DNA of 64,000 nt from Virgibacillus proomii (GCF_018916875.1 NZ_JAHLNO010000019.1:186001-250000); one strand, 5' to 3'. Positions 36,882 through 47,004 are shown, numbered from the stretch's first letter. Made by a program: numbers and translations. The notes: generated by a model not told the origin, from the letters alone.

Positions 36882-37249
36882 CTTATTTAGGTGATTACCC
36901 TCATTTCCGCATCGTGGATAGCTTTGGGTTAGAATTAAAATACAATTAAAAGATATTCGGTTTTTAAATGAGTTAAACAATATTCTTCCACAAATGATTG
37001 TAGTTAAGCAAAGTCTGTAAAAGGATCATTTCCATCATCACCTATTGTATAAATACTTTATGGAATGTTCTAATAGCAATTGTATCATGAAAATCCTAGT
37101 TGCTGACCTTATCATCACAGAATAGTAGAGGATGAGCAATATGTTAGATCCATTATTCCTAACAGTATGTTATCACTACCTTTAAGAATGGAAAGATCGC
37201 TTACTAAGCTCTTAAAACTTTAACAAAAGGTTTATTTTAAACTTTGATT
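36882..37249. other. Gene-less stretch before the fucose regulator
   Basis: No gene seen. CATCGTGGATAGCTTTGGG at about 36909 matches the start of repeat family C, but the rest of that repeat is absent. The stretch lies between the converging carbamate kinase and DeoR genes. Confidence 0.4.
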
Positions 37250-38005
37250 CTACCAGAGTACTTCACAGCCACTTTTAGTCATCCTATCTAAAATTGCCTT
37301 ATCAGGTTTTCTATCCGTAATAATAGAATCAATTAGGTGAAAGTCAGCTAGTTTAAAAAAATGAGATGTATTAAATTTGCTATGATCACATAATAAGATG
37401 GTGCTATCTGCATTTTTAATCATTCGTTGTTTTACCAGGGCTTGTCGCTGATTTGCTTCAAATAATCCCTCCGTGTTAACACCTCTACATGAAATAAAAG
37501 CGATATCAGCTTTGAAGTGATCGAAAAATTGAGTGGAAAGTTCTCCGACCGCTGCATTGGAAGCAAACTTTAATTCACCTCCAGAACAGTAGGTCGTCAC
37601 ATTCTGAAACATATTTAACCTTTGGGCTGTTTGTAATCCATTCGTTATAACAATTGGATTGGACTTCGTTTCAAATACTTCACACAAGAAATACACTGTG
37701 CTACTTGCATCCAAAAAAATAGCTTGATTATTTCCTATAAAATCCTCAGCAATTTCAGTCAGGTATTTTTTTTCTTGACTTTTCTCATTTACTCTCGAAA
37801 TATAAGAAAACTCTATATTTTCCGATGAAACAAGTGAAACACTTCCGTGGTTTCGTTTTACTTGTTTCATTTTTTCCAATTCAATTAAATCTCTTCTCAA
37901 CGTGGATCGACTACAATATACTTTCGATTGGAGTTCTTCTGTAGAAATTACTTTTCTAGTCTTTAATATATTCATGATTTTTTCTAAGCGCTCATTTTTT
38001 AACAT
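37250..38005 (-). CDS. DeoR-family regulator of L-fucose genes
   Basis: A 251 aa DeoR/GlpR repressor: helix-turn-helix 'VISTEELQSKVYCSRSTLRR' near residues 19-38 and a C-terminal sugar-phosphate domain ('AIFLDASSTVYFLCEVF', 'VITNGLQTAQRL', 'SFISCRGVN'-like 'AFISCRGVNTEGLFE'). ATG 38005 follows AGGTGGGG; the GTG at 38017 is part of that site. Divergent from fucI across a 658-base regulatory gap, so it probably controls the fuc operon. L-fuculose 1-phosphate is the usual effector of FucR proteins. Confidence 0.82.
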   Translation of the reverse strand: MLKNERLEKIMNILKTRKVISTEELQSKVYCSRSTLRRDLIELEKMKQVKRNHGSVSLVSSENIEFSYISRVNEKSQEKKYLTEIAEDFIGNNQAIFLDASSTVYFLCEVFETKSNPIVITNGLQTAQRLNMFQNVTTYCSGGELKFASNAAVGELSTQFFDHFKADIAFISCRGVNTEGLFEANQRQALVKQRMIKNADSTILLCDHSKFNTSHFFKLADFHLIDSIITDRKPDKAILDRMTKSGCEVLW

Positions 38006-38663
38006 CGATATCCCCACCTAAATGAACTATTTTGAATTTATTTAAAGACACAACACGAAAAAAGTAAATATAAAGCGTTTTCTTTGAATGAATATGAATG
38101 AAAATGAATAATTAAGAACAAGTATGATGATGAAAATTCATCTTCTACACCAAGTATTCTCAGACGTTACCTGTGAGCTATATAATAAGAATCGTAATCA
38201 GTATATCATTATTTGAAAGGGTATGTGCATGAATGAACAGCGAAATATCATTATGTGAGAGGGATGATAAATATAAGCGAGTAGAAAATATGTGATTAAT
38301 TTCATAAATAGGAGAATGGAATGGTCCTAATTAACTTGTAAGATTTACACGAAATGTAAACGTTATACTAACGAACATAACACCTTTGGCAAAGCCAATT
38401 AAAATTGTAAAGTTATGATCTCAGTTGTAAAGAAGGGTTGAAGTGAAAGAAAGAGAGTTAGATGGGAAAGAGAAGTTATTAAAGTGATTTAATGAACAAT
38501 CATGAAGAAGGTGGCTGTAATTCATGCTAATCCACCGATACAATCGGTTTAGCACAAATTCGAATAACAGATAGTTAATTGAAAGCGCTGTAAAAAAACA
38601 GCTTTGTTTTCTATGAGTTTAGTATATCACTATTAAAAGATATTTATTAAAAGGAGAATGAAA
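38006..38663. promoter_or_regulatory. Regulatory gap between the DeoR gene and fucI
   Basis: This 658-base gap has three cre-like sites, each matching 12 of 14 positions: 38070-38083 (ATAAAGCGTTTTCT), 38355-38368 (TGTAAACGTTATAC) and 38580-38593 (TGAAAGCGCTGTAA). A short inverted repeat ACCGATACAATCGGT at 38534-38548 could be a regulator site. No gene was found. Catabolite repression of fucose use is likely; which sites act is unknown. Confidence 0.45.
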
Positions 38664-40439
38664 ATGGACAATAGTAAAAGCTTCCCTAAGATTGGTATTC
38701 GCCCAACAATTGATGGACGTAGAAGAGGTGTTCGTGAGTCACTCGAAGAACAAACAATGCTTATGGCAGAAAACGTTGCAAAATTGATTAGTCGTTCACT
38801 TAAATATCCCAATGGTTCTCCTGTTCAATGTGTTATTTCAGATTCAACAATTGGGGGCGTTAATGAAGCTGCAAAATCTCATGAAAAATTCAAAAAGGAA
38901 AATATATGTGGAACGATCACTGTTACGCCATGTTGGTGCTATGGAAGTGAAACAATGGATATGACACATGATATTCCACATGCAATTTGGGGATTTAATG
39001 GAACTGAAAGACCAGGTGCTGTTTACCTTGCTGCTGTTTTAGCAGCTCATGCGCAAAAAGGAATTCCGGCTTTTGGTATATATGGGAAAGATGTGCAAGA
39101 TGCAGAAAGTAAAGAAATCCCTGAGGATGTTATTGAAAAAATAATTCGGTTTGCTAAAGGAGCTCTTGCCTCAGGACTTATGAGAGGAAAATCTTATCTA
39201 TCTATTGGATCTGTAGCTATGGGAATAGGTGGATCCATTGTCAACGAAGACTTTTTTCAAGACTTCTTAGGAATGCGTAATGAATATGTCGATATGAGTG
39301 AAATTGTTCGTCGTATAGACGAAGAAATATACGATAAAGAAGAATTTAAACAAGCAATAAATTGGGTTAAGGAAAATTGTAAAGAAGGGAAAGACAATAA
39401 CCCAGCTAAATTACAACTATCTAAAGAAGAAAAAGATAAACAATGGGAAATTTCAATAAAAATGTTTTTAATTGCTCGTGATTTATTGGTAGGAAATCCA
39501 CGATTGGCAGAATTAGGATTTGTTGAAGAGGCTGAAGGACATAATGCTATTGTGGGTGGGTTTCAAGGGCAACGTCAATGGACAGACCATTTTCCGAATG
39601 GAGATTTCTTAGAAACATTCTTAAACACTCAATTTGACTGGAATGGTCGCCGTGCACCACATGTTTTTGCAACAGAAAATGATAGCCTGAATGGCGTAAG
39701 TATGTTATTCAATTATCTATTAACCAATACACCACAAATTTTTGCCGATGTTCGCACTTACTGGAGTCCCGAAGCTGTTGAAAGTGTTACGGGAACAAAA
39801 ATGACAGGTCATGCTGAAAATGGTTTCCTTCATTTGATCAATTCAGGATCTGCGACATTAGATGGAACTGGACAAGCAACCGATAATGGTAAACCAGTCA
39901 TGAAGCCTTTCTGGGAGCTTACGGAAGATGAACAAAACGCCATGTTAGCCAATACAGAATTCCGTCCAGCTTCGGTTGAATACTTTAGAGGGGGAGGTTT
40001 TTCGACAAATTATCTGACTAAAGGGGATATGCCAGTAACGATGACACGAATCAATCTTGTTAAAGGAATAGGTCCTGTTTTGCAAATCGCTGAAGGTTAT
40101 ACACTTGATTTGCCGCAAGACGTTCATAAAACATTAGATGAACGGACAGATCCAACTTGGCCTACAACTTGGTTCGCTCCAAGACTTACAGGAAAAGGGG
40201 CATTTAAATCTGTTTATGATGTAATGAATAACTGGGGAGCTAACCATGGTGCGATTAGCTATGGTCACATAGGTGCAGATTTAATTACCTTGGCTTCTAT
40301 TCTTAGAATTCCAGTCAATATGCATAATGTTCCTGAAGAAGATATTTTCCGCCCTCGTGCATGGTCTTTATTAGGAACCGAGGACTTGGAGAGCGCTGAT
40401 TATCGTGCATGTACAAATTTTGGGCCACTCTATAAATAA
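38664..40439 (+). CDS. fucI: L-fucose isomerase
   Basis: A 591 aa ketol isomerase converting L-fucose to L-fuculose, the same length as E. coli FucI. The N-terminus '[20 protein letters not shown]' and '[16 protein letters not shown]', '[20 protein letters not shown]' are nearly identical to the E. coli enzyme; the manganese ligands (Glu, Asp, His) lie in '[20 protein letters not shown]' and downstream conserved segments. ATG 38664 is eight bases after AAGGAG; the ATG at 38658 is too close. First gene of the fuc operon. Confidence 0.95.
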   Translation: MDNSKSFPKIGIRPTIDGRRRGVRESLEEQTMLMAENVAKLISRSLKYPNGSPVQCVISDSTIGGVNEAAKSHEKFKKENICGTITVTPCWCYGSETMDMTHDIPHAIWGFNGTERPGAVYLAAVLAAHAQKGIPAFGIYGKDVQDAESKEIPEDVIEKIIRFAKGALASGLMRGKSYLSIGSVAMGIGGSIVNEDFFQDFLGMRNEYVDMSEIVRRIDEEIYDKEEFKQAINWVKENCKEGKDNNPAKLQLSKEEKDKQWEISIKMFLIARDLLVGNPRLAELGFVEEAEGHNAIVGGFQGQRQWTDHFPNGDFLETFLNTQFDWNGRRAPHVFATENDSLNGVSMLFNYLLTNTPQIFADVRTYWSPEAVESVTGTKMTGHAENGFLHLINSGSATLDGTGQATDNGKPVMKPFWELTEDEQNAMLANTEFRPASVEYFRGGGFSTNYLTKGDMPVTMTRINLVKGIGPVLQIAEGYTLDLPQDVHKTLDERTDPTWPTTWFAPRLTGKGAFKSVYDVMNNWGANHGAISYGHIGADLITLASILRIPVNMHNVPEEDIFRPRAWSLLGTEDLESADYRACTNFGPLYK

Positions 40440-40449
40440 CCATGCTTTT

Positions 40450-40541
40450 TTATACTACAGGAAAGATAAAATTTTAGGATTTATAGTATAAGAAAAACTA
40501 CAGCTTTTGCTAAAGACTTGGCGACAAGCCAAAGTTTTCTA
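40450..40541. repeat. Hairpin repeat family B, copy 1
   Basis: A 92-base unit with two or three stem-loops: a TATACTA/TATAGTATA pair at the left, and AGAAAAAC with a right-hand complement enclosing ACTTGGCGACAAGCCAA at the right. It lies between fucI and the kinase gene. Other copies are at 45310, 51488, 56320 and 57376, all in the same orientation. The right stem followed by T-rich sequence looks like a terminator. Confidence 0.75.
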
Positions 40542-40562
40542 AGAAAAGTAGGAGTGAATCAT

Positions 40563-42047
40563 ATGACTCAATATAAAACTTTAGCCATTGATTTAGGAGC
40601 TAATTCTGGAAGAGTGATGGAAAGTTATTTTGATGGAGAGAAAATTTCCTTAAAAGAGATTTATAGATTTGTAAACAGCCCAATACAAGCTAATAATAGC
40701 TTGTATTGGGACATTTTAAAACTCTTTCAAGAAATAAAACATGGAATAAAAATAGCTTCAAAAGAAGATGATTCGATACAAAGTATAAGTGTAGACACTT
40801 GGGGGGTAGATTACGGCTATCTGGATAAATACGGTGACATCATTTCTTTTCCGCATTGTTATCGTGACAAACGCATGTACGATGTTGAGGAAGATTTCTA
40901 TCAAACAATAACTAAAAAGGTCTTCTTCATGGAGACAGGCGTCCAGCCGAGTGTCATTAATTCGGTGATACAAATTTATGCTGATATTAAGAAAAAACCA
41001 TATCTTAAAGAGATAGTTGATTCCGTTCTGTTTATGCCGGATTTATTTAATTTTTTATTAACCGACAAAAAAACAAATGAATTTACTATTGCTAGCACAA
41101 GTGGACTTTTAAATGGAGAAACAAGAAATTGGTCAACGAGAGTATTTGAGGACTTAGATATTCCTGAAAAATGGTTTAAACCAATTACTGCTACCGGAAC
41201 TGTGATTGGTCCAATCTCAAAGCAAATTGCAACAGATTTTCAACTTAAAGAATTCGATGTAGTTGCCGGAACTTCTCATGATACAGCAAGCGCGGTTTTG
41301 GCTATTCCTTACGAAAATAAGGAAAATTCTATCTTTATCAGCTGTGGAACTTGGTCTTTAGTAGGATGTGAAACAGAAGATACAATTTTAACAGAGGAAG
41401 TATTTAAACAGGGATTAACGAATGAAGGGTGCTTGGGGAAAGCGAACCGTCTTCTTAAAAATATAACAGGTCTATGGATTCTTCAAGAGTTAAAGAGAAA
41501 TTGGAGTTATCAAAAAGAGGTTATTTCCTATCAAAAAATGACGGAATTGGCATTAAATACAAGGTCAGATCCTTCTATCATAAATGTGAATGATACCATA
41601 TTTTCCAGTCCAGGTAATATGGTGAAACGTATTCAGGAATATTGTTCAAAAACAAATCAAGCCATTCCAGAAAATCAAGGTGAACTGGTTAATACAGTTT
41701 TAAACAGTTTAGCATTATCTTACCGTGAAACAATTGAAAGTATTGAGAAGGTAACTAATAAAACGATGGAAACAATTCATATGATCGGTGGAGGAACTCA
41801 AAATCATTTATTATGTCAACTGACTGCCAATATATGTAATAAAAAGGTGGTGGCAGGACCTATTGAAGCTAGTGCAGCAGGGAACATTCTATCCCAATTG
41901 TATGCTAAAGATAAAATTCACAATCAAAGTGAGTTTACTAGTATTATTAAGAATTCTTTTGACACAAACATGTATGAGCCTAAATCTTCCTTAAAATATG
42001 AAAAGATGTATCAAAATTATCTAGATATAAAAACGAATTATAAATGA
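40563..42047 (+). CDS. Rhamnulokinase-family kinase, probable L-fuculokinase
   Basis: A 494 aa FGGY carbohydrate kinase closest to rhamnulokinase (RhaB). Family features: 'TLAIDLGANSGRVMESYFDG', 'ISVDTWGVDYGYLDKYGDI', 'VAGTSHDTASAVLAIPYEN', 'FISCGTWSLVGCE' and 'IHMIGGGTQNHLLCQLTANI'. Its place between fucI and fucA implies L-fuculose as the substrate; many Firmicutes use a RhaB-type enzyme for this step. ATG 40563 after GTAGGAGTG. Coupled to the porter gene, whose leader overlaps its stop. Confidence 0.88.
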   Translation: MTQYKTLAIDLGANSGRVMESYFDGEKISLKEIYRFVNSPIQANNSLYWDILKLFQEIKHGIKIASKEDDSIQSISVDTWGVDYGYLDKYGDIISFPHCYRDKRMYDVEEDFYQTITKKVFFMETGVQPSVINSVIQIYADIKKKPYLKEIVDSVLFMPDLFNFLLTDKKTNEFTIASTSGLLNGETRNWSTRVFEDLDIPEKWFKPITATGTVIGPISKQIATDFQLKEFDVVAGTSHDTASAVLAIPYENKENSIFISCGTWSLVGCETEDTILTEEVFKQGLTNEGCLGKANRLLKNITGLWILQELKRNWSYQKEVISYQKMTELALNTRSDPSIINVNDTIFSSPGNMVKRIQEYCSKTNQAIPENQGELVNTVLNSLALSYRETIESIEKVTNKTMETIHMIGGGTQNHLLCQLTANICNKKVVAGPIEASAAGNILSQLYAKDKIHNQSEFTSIIKNSFDTNMYEPKSSLKYEKMYQNYLDIKTNYK

Positions 42048-42061
42048 AAGGAGTTAGTTTA

Positions 42062-43414
42062 ATGACAAAGACAAAACCAAAAACAGCTCCTATTGTATAT
42101 TTATTTGCAATTCTAGGAGGTTTTGCAGGATTACTTTATGGATATGATTCCGGTGCCATTGCTTTAGCACTTCCTTCCATAACAGATGCGTTTGGATTAA
42201 ATGCGGCTGAAAAAGGATTAGTGGTAAGTTTCTTATTACTAGGTGCTCTACCTGCTATTATTGTTTTCACAGCTTTGGAAAAAAAGATTGAACGACGTAA
42301 TGTTTTAATCATTGCAGGGGTAATATTCATTCTCGGGTCCATTGGATGTGCCATTGCAACAAATGTCTATAGTCTTATGGCGTATCGGTTCATGCTAGGT
42401 ATTGCTGCTGGAATTGCTAATATGTATGGGTTAATTTATTTGTCTGAGCTTGCGCCCGCCCATATTCGTGGTTTGATGTCTTCTTTATATCAGCTAAGTG
42501 TTAATGTGGGGATTTTATCGTCTTATGCTGTAGGGGCCTACAATATTGTAAATGATGCATGGAGGTGGACTCTCGGTTTGGGGGTCGTTCCTGCTGTCGT
42601 CTTTGCAATAGGGATGTTAATTAGTCCTCAAAGCCCTCGTTGGTTAATACGTGATGGCAAAGAAGAAAAAGCACGAAACGTTTTACAGAAAGTTCGAGTC
42701 TCAAATAAAGAAATTGAACATGAAATCACAGATATTAAAAAAAGTTTACAGAAACAAGAAGCTGGTTTGAAGGAAATATTTAAAACGTTTCGTCCCGTTT
42801 TGCTATTACTATTTACGTTAACATTTTTTCAGGTTTTCACCGGAATTAATGCGGCAGTTTACTATGCGCCTGAAATGTTTGCCAATATGGGACTAGCTCA
42901 CGCAAGTATTGTTGCAAACTATGGTGTAGGAATTGCTTTAGTTCTTTCAACGCTTATTTCCCTGCCGTTCATTGACAGATTGGGAAGGAAAAAAATGTTA
43001 ATGATTAGTTTAGCTGGACAAGTTATTCCTTGTTTGGGGCTACCTTTATTCTCAGACAATGCAACAATAGCTGTCATCCTTATTTTCTTTTACGTGTTTA
43101 TGTTTGGTTTTGGCTTAGGACCTGTGTTTTGGTCTTATGTACCGGAAATTTTACCTTTAAGAGCCAGAGCTTTAGGGGTTGGAATTATAACTTTCACCCA
43201 ATATGCACTAAATTTTATATTTTCATTATCATTTCCAATATTACTAGAGTGGATTAGTATTAACGTATTTTATATTTATGGAGCACTTTCATTAATAGCT
43301 GTTTTCTATATTCACTTCAAGGTTCTTGAAACAAAAGGTAAAACCCTTGAAGAAATTGAAGATTATTGGATAAAAAAAGTGGGGGAATTAAATCATGTTG
43401 AAAAATATTCCTAA
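42062..43414 (+). CDS. MFS sugar porter, probable L-fucose transporter
   Basis: A 450 aa twelve-helix protein of the sugar porter (SP) branch of MFS. SP signatures: 'GGFAGLLYGYDSGAIALALP', 'PQSPRWLIRDGKEEKARNVL' (the PESPRWL motif), 'DRLGRKKML' and 'PEILPLRARALGVGI'. It differs from the classical FucP family, so fucose transport is an inference from the operon. ATG 42062 follows AAAGGAG. It overlaps fucU by 20 bases. Confidence 0.85.
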   Translation: MTKTKPKTAPIVYLFAILGGFAGLLYGYDSGAIALALPSITDAFGLNAAEKGLVVSFLLLGALPAIIVFTALEKKIERRNVLIIAGVIFILGSIGCAIATNVYSLMAYRFMLGIAAGIANMYGLIYLSELAPAHIRGLMSSLYQLSVNVGILSSYAVGAYNIVNDAWRWTLGLGVVPAVVFAIGMLISPQSPRWLIRDGKEEKARNVLQKVRVSNKEIEHEITDIKKSLQKQEAGLKEIFKTFRPVLLLLFTLTFFQVFTGINAAVYYAPEMFANMGLAHASIVANYGVGIALVLSTLISLPFIDRLGRKKMLMISLAGQVIPCLGLPLFSDNATIAVILIFFYVFMFGFGLGPVFWSYVPEILPLRARALGVGIITFTQYALNFIFSLSFPILLEWISINVFYIYGALSLIAVFYIHFKVLETKGKTLEEIEDYWIKKVGELNHVEKYS

Positions 43415-43817
43415 AAATCTCAGTCCTAAATTGATGAAAGTATTAATGGAAATGGGTCATGGTGATGAAATAGTATTATCTGATGCAAATTACCCTGCTC
43501 ATGCATTAGGGAAAAGAGTGGTCCGAGCAGACGGATTGAACATACCTGATCTACTTGAAAGTATTTTAAAACTATTTCCTTTAGATAGTTATTCGGACTA
43601 TCAGGCAGGGCTCATGAAAGTAGAACCAGGCGATGATATTATCCCTGACATTTGGGATAAATATAAAGAAAAGTTAGAACTGGCTTATCCACGGTTTAAA
43701 ATAAAGGAATTTGAGCGATTCGAGTTTTATGAGCACTCCAAGGACTGCTTCGCCATCGTTTTAACAGGTGAAACAGCTCTCTATGGTAATTTAATTCTTA
43801 AAAAAGGAGTTATTTAG
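43395..43817 (+). CDS. fucU: L-fucose mutarotase (FucU/RbsD family)
   Basis: A 140 aa RbsD/FucU protein that interconverts the anomers of L-fucose so that the isomerase gets its preferred form. Conserved parts: 'LSPKLMKVLMEMGHGDEIVL' with the active His, 'DANYPAHALGKRVVRADGLN' and the C-terminal 'ETALYGNLILKKGVI' Tyr. It starts inside the end of the MFS porter gene. The FucU rather than RbsD assignment rests on the operon and on 'HALGKRVVRADG'. Confidence 0.9.
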   Translation: MLKNIPKNLSPKLMKVLMEMGHGDEIVLSDANYPAHALGKRVVRADGLNIPDLLESILKLFPLDSYSDYQAGLMKVEPGDDIIPDIWDKYKEKLELAYPRFKIKEFERFEFYEHSKDCFAIVLTGETALYGNLILKKGVI

Positions 43818-43899
43818 CAATAAACAATAAAACAAAAAATATCATATTTTATCCAACTATAAGGAATGAAATAGCGAATTGGATAATTTAATTAAAATA

Positions 43900-44265
43900 T
43901 ATTGCGGGTATGGCTTTTCTAATGTTTATTTATATGGCACACTCACTTATCGCTTGGTATATGCAGCCAGGTGTAGCCTGCGCGATACTTCTTCCAATTT
44001 TAAAATATAACGCAGATGATACACAAGAAAAGTATAGAGATATAGCTAAGGTCATCGGTGTAAAATTATTAAACTTACTAGAAGCTAAAGAAGCAGCTAT
44101 GGAGGCTGTGGCTCATTAAGTAAGGATATTAGAATTCCTCAATCGCTTGCTGAACTTGGCGTAAAGGAAGAAGATGTTTCTCATTTGCTAAAGATGCCTT
44201 TAACGCCGTCTGTACAGAAGGAATCCGCGAGATACTAGTATTACAGATATTGAAAAAGTTATTTA
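43900..44265 (+). pseudogene. fucO: Lactaldehyde reductase (FucO) C-terminal remnant
   Basis: Across several frames this reads as the end of an iron-containing alcohol dehydrogenase: 'AGMAF', then 'MAHSLIAWYMQPGVACAILL', 'YNADDTQEKYRDIAKVIGVK', 'IPQSLAELGVKEEDVSHL' and 'CTEGNP' with 'TSITDIEKVI'. These match FucO and its kin closely. Stops at 44117 and indels break it, and the first two thirds, including the NAD site, are missing because only about 80 bases separate it from fucU. It sits between fucU and fucA, as expected for fucO. Confidence 0.8.
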
Positions 44266-44336
44266 AATCAATGGTTTGATAGTAAATCAAAACATACTAC
44301 AAATAATTAAAGAAGCTTCATTCGGAGGTTATGGAA

Positions 44337-44996
44337 ATGAGTTTATTAAAAAAAGAAAGAGAAACGTTAGTAGAATATGGTAAAAAATTGATTGATACAG
44401 GCTTAACAGTAGGAACGGGGGGAAATATTAGTATTTATAATAGAGATTCCGGTTATATGGCCATAACGCCGAGTGGACTTGAATATCATACTATTACAGA
44501 AGATGACATTGTAATAATGGATTTAAATGGACATGTAATCCAAGGGAAATGGAAACCCTCTAGTGAATATCAAATGCATTCACTCGTTTATCAAAATAGA
44601 GAAGATGTTAACGCAATGGTGCACACACATGCCATGTACTCTACTACAATTTCTACATTAAATATTGACTTACCAGCAGTAGATTATCTTGTAGCACATT
44701 CTGGGGGGAAAAACATTCGCTGTGCAGAATACGCAACATATGGTACAAAAAAACTAGCTGAGAATGCGCTAAACGCTATGGAAGGAAGAAAAGCTGTTTT
44801 ACTAGCTAATCATGGAATTAATGTTGTAGGAGAAAATATGGAGGAAGCATTTGCAATTACTGAACAGTTAGAATTTTGTGCACGACTTTATTGGCAGGCA
44901 AAAGCAATAGGAGAACCAGTCATTTTGTCAGATGACGAAATGGAGATGATGGTAGACAAATTTAAACATTATGGTCAGGCTAAAAAACTGCAATAA
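44337..44996 (+). CDS. fucA: L-fuculose-1-phosphate aldolase
   Basis: A 219 aa class II zinc aldolase that splits L-fuculose 1-phosphate into DHAP and L-lactaldehyde. Zinc ligands and base are visible: Glu77 in 'SSEYQMH', His96-x-His98 in 'AMVHTHAMYS', His159 in 'LLANHGINVVG'. The glycine-rich 'TVGTGGNISIYNRD' binds phosphate. ATG 44337 lies eight bases after GGAGG; ATG 44331 is too close. Last gene of the operon. Confidence 0.93.
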   Translation: MSLLKKERETLVEYGKKLIDTGLTVGTGGNISIYNRDSGYMAITPSGLEYHTITEDDIVIMDLNGHVIQGKWKPSSEYQMHSLVYQNREDVNAMVHTHAMYSTTISTLNIDLPAVDYLVAHSGGKNIRCAEYATYGTKKLAENALNAMEGRKAVLLANHGINVVGENMEEAFAITEQLEFCARLYWQAKAIGEPVILSDDEMEMMVDKFKHYGQAKKLQ

Positions 44997-45173
44997 TATG
45001 GTTGAATGGAATGATTCCTATCAAATTTATTACATCTTCTTTTATAATAATACAAGGGGTATATTGTATAAGTATAGATTAAAGAAATCTTTAAGCCAAT
45101 GAATTGAAAGATGGTAAGTCGATGGAATGAATGCTACCTGAGTAGATGATAAGTTTTCACAAGAATAAGCAAT

Positions 45174-45213
45174 CAAGCGGTAAGTGGCACTTTCACTTAC
45201 CACTTGTTTTTTT
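45174..45213 (+). terminator. Terminator of the fuc operon
   Basis: CAAGCGGTAAGTG and CACTTACCACTTG form a 13-base stem with one mismatch, followed by seven T residues. Confidence 0.88.
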
Positions 45214-45222
45214 GTAACTATG

Positions 45223-45258
45223 AAAACAGCTAATGCCCTCAAAGGCATTAGCTGTTTT
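45223..45258. terminator. Second, bidirectional terminator
   Basis: AAAACAGCTAATGCC and GGCATTAGCTGTTTT form a perfect 15-base stem with a 6-base loop. A-rich and T-rich flanks let it work in both directions, for the fuc transcript and for the convergent sco transcript. Confidence 0.8.
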
Positions 45259-45309
45259 ACTTTGAAAATTTGTAATTAGGTCAAATGTGCAACTAAGCAG
45301 TCTTTTTTG

Positions 45310-45400
45310 CACTATAGGAAAGTATAAAACTTTAGGCTTTATCGTATAAGAAAAACTACAGTTTTTCTAGCTAAGGTTTTAAAGTTAGCTTAGCTTTTGT
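45310..45400. repeat. Hairpin repeat family B, copy 2 (right half altered)
   Basis: The left part matches the family (ACTATAGGAAAGTATAAAAC, TATCGTATAAGAAAAACTAC). The right stem is changed to CTAAGGTTTTAAAGTTAGC-like sequence, so the ACTTGGC stem is lost. It is located between the fuc terminators and the sco gene. Confidence 0.6.
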
Positions 45401-45463
45401 TTTGAAAATGATATTGGATATGTTCTCAAACAAAACTACATCAAAAGGGCTCAGTAGTATAAA

Positions 45464-46063
45464 TCACTTTTTTTCGGAAAGTCCAAGCACTTTTAAATCA
45501 GTGAGAATTTGATCCATACTATCTGCTTGTACGCCATTATATTTTTTAATAGCCGTTCCTTCTGGATTAACTAAGAAAAAGCTCGTTCCATGGTAAACTT
45601 GATCCTCACCTTCTGGCGGAGGAGCCACCATGCTCTTAAACGATTTAATGGAAAACTCTTTAATGGTTTGAAAATCATAGCCCGTCAAAAACGTCCAATT
45701 ATCTAAATCTGCTTTATAGTCTTTGGCATACGATGTTAATACCTCCGGTGTATCGTTTGCAGGATCTACACTAAAGGAAACAAATTGAATGTTTATATCT
45801 TCTTCCTTTGCCTTCTGTTGCAATTTTACCAAATTGGATGTCATAGGTATGCAGACGGACGTACAATTTGTAAAAATGAAATCAGCAACCCAATAGTCTC
45901 CCTTTAGATCCTCTAAGGATAGCTTTTCATTATCTTGTGTAGTAAAAGTGAAGTCGTTTACTTCTTCCGATATATTAGGTTCGATTTTTTCTTCTGCACC
46001 GCCACCACAAGCAGCTAATACAATTACTGTTGCTAGTAGAACAATCCCCAGATATTTTTTCAT
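45464..46063 (-). CDS. SCO1/SenC-family copper lipoprotein
   Basis: A 199 aa membrane-anchored thioredoxin-fold protein like B. subtilis YpmQ/BsSCO, needed to load copper into cytochrome c oxidase. Signal peptide with lipobox LAAC (Cys19); copper-binding 'TNCTSVCIPM' (Cys67, Cys71) and His158 in 'VYHGTSFFLV'. RBS GGGAGGAAG before ATG 46063. It stands alone. About 300 bases upstream (46064-46372) hold no gene. Confidence 0.92.
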   Translation of the reverse strand: MKKYLGIVLLATVIVLAACGGGAEEKIEPNISEEVNDFTFTTQDNEKLSLEDLKGDYWVADFIFTNCTSVCIPMTSNLVKLQQKAKEEDINIQFVSFSVDPANDTPEVLTSYAKDYKADLDNWTFLTGYDFQTIKEFSIKSFKSMVAPPPEGEDQVYHGTSFFLVNPEGTAIKKYNGVQADSMDQILTDLKVLGLSEKK

Positions 46064-46372
46064 TTGTAACTTCCTCCCATAGATCTATCATTTTTATTCT
46101 ATCAGTTTATTTGGTTGACTGCTCGTAAGTTGTATTTATTCCCCTTGCACAACTTAATTACAGTGATTCTTATGATTTTAGTAAATGAAAATTTTGGCAA
46201 ACATAATCCCGAGCCGACTTATTTTAAGTAACCCATAAAGAGATTTATAACAATTAATAACAAATTAAAACATAGTTTAACGAAATTGTATCAACTAATA
46301 AAAATGATATCAATATCAATATGTGAAGGAAAAATGACAACTGCGTGATATTTTATGAATACTTAGTAAAAT
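46064..46372. other. Gene-less AT-rich gap upstream of the sco gene
   Basis: Presumed promoter region of the leftward sco gene. I see no confident promoter pair, repeat or small gene in it. Confidence 0.35.
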
Positions 46373-46561
46373 TTTATCCCGCATGTAAGGTGCCGTAAGA
46401 CTCCCACTTCAAGAGCCTCGAGTTGATACACAAGGGTCAAGTGGGAGAAAACGGCACCTAAATGCCCGATTCGTTCAAGGGCCTTTAGATCATACCCTTC
46501 TAGGTACTAACATTCAGTAGGAGATGGAAGAAAACTCCTACTGAATGAAGTTTCACTTTAT
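46373..46561. repeat. TTTAT hairpin element, copy 5
   Basis: A full 189-base copy: TTTATCCCGCATGTAAGG at the left and GAAGTTTCACTTTAT at the right, with the right palindrome CATTCAGTAGGAG (46511-46523) and CTCCTACTGAATG (46535-46547). It is nearly identical to the copy at 22629, which suggests recent spread. Its terminal TTTAT is shared with the next element. Confidence 0.9.
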
Positions 46562-47004
46562 TCCGTATCTAAAGTGCAGTATGTCTTTCTCTTCAAGAGC
46601 AATAGGGAATAAAAAGAAGAACAAGCAGGAAATAACGGCACTTACTTACCCGATTCGTTTAGGTTAACAGGACAAGAAAAACTTCGACAGCGACACATCG
46701 CACGCAGAAAAAGTGTTCTTCTTTTTCAAGGACGGAGTTGCTTCAGCAGCAATACATCGCACGCAGAAAAAGTGTTCTTCTTTTTCAAGGACAAGAAAAA
46801 CTTCATAAGCAATACATCGCACGGAGAAAAAGCGTTCTTCTTTTTCACGGACAAGAAAAACTTCGAAAGCGACACATTGCGGTTTTTCAAGGACAAGAAA
46901 AGCTTCGACAGTAATACATCCTAATTTTAAAAGGGCGTTGTTATCTTAGCCTTGATCTGCTTTTTCGTGTAGAAAAAAGCCTTACTGAATAAAGGTCAGT
47001 TTAT
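46557..47004. repeat. TTTAT hairpin element, composite copy with 60-bp units
   Basis: It starts at the TTTAT that ends the previous copy. It has a diverged left half (CTAAAGTGCAGTATGTC ... AACGGCACTTAC), then about four units of 60 bases from 46672 with the block CATCGCACGCAGAAAAAGTG and a TTCTTTTTCAAGGAC complement, then a tail ending TTTAT at 47000-47004. Confidence 0.75.

Noticed and set aside
45060-45213. T-box or other riboswitch after fucA
   Set aside because: The terminator is strong, but no T-box sequence or specifier-like stem is visible and no gene follows in that direction.
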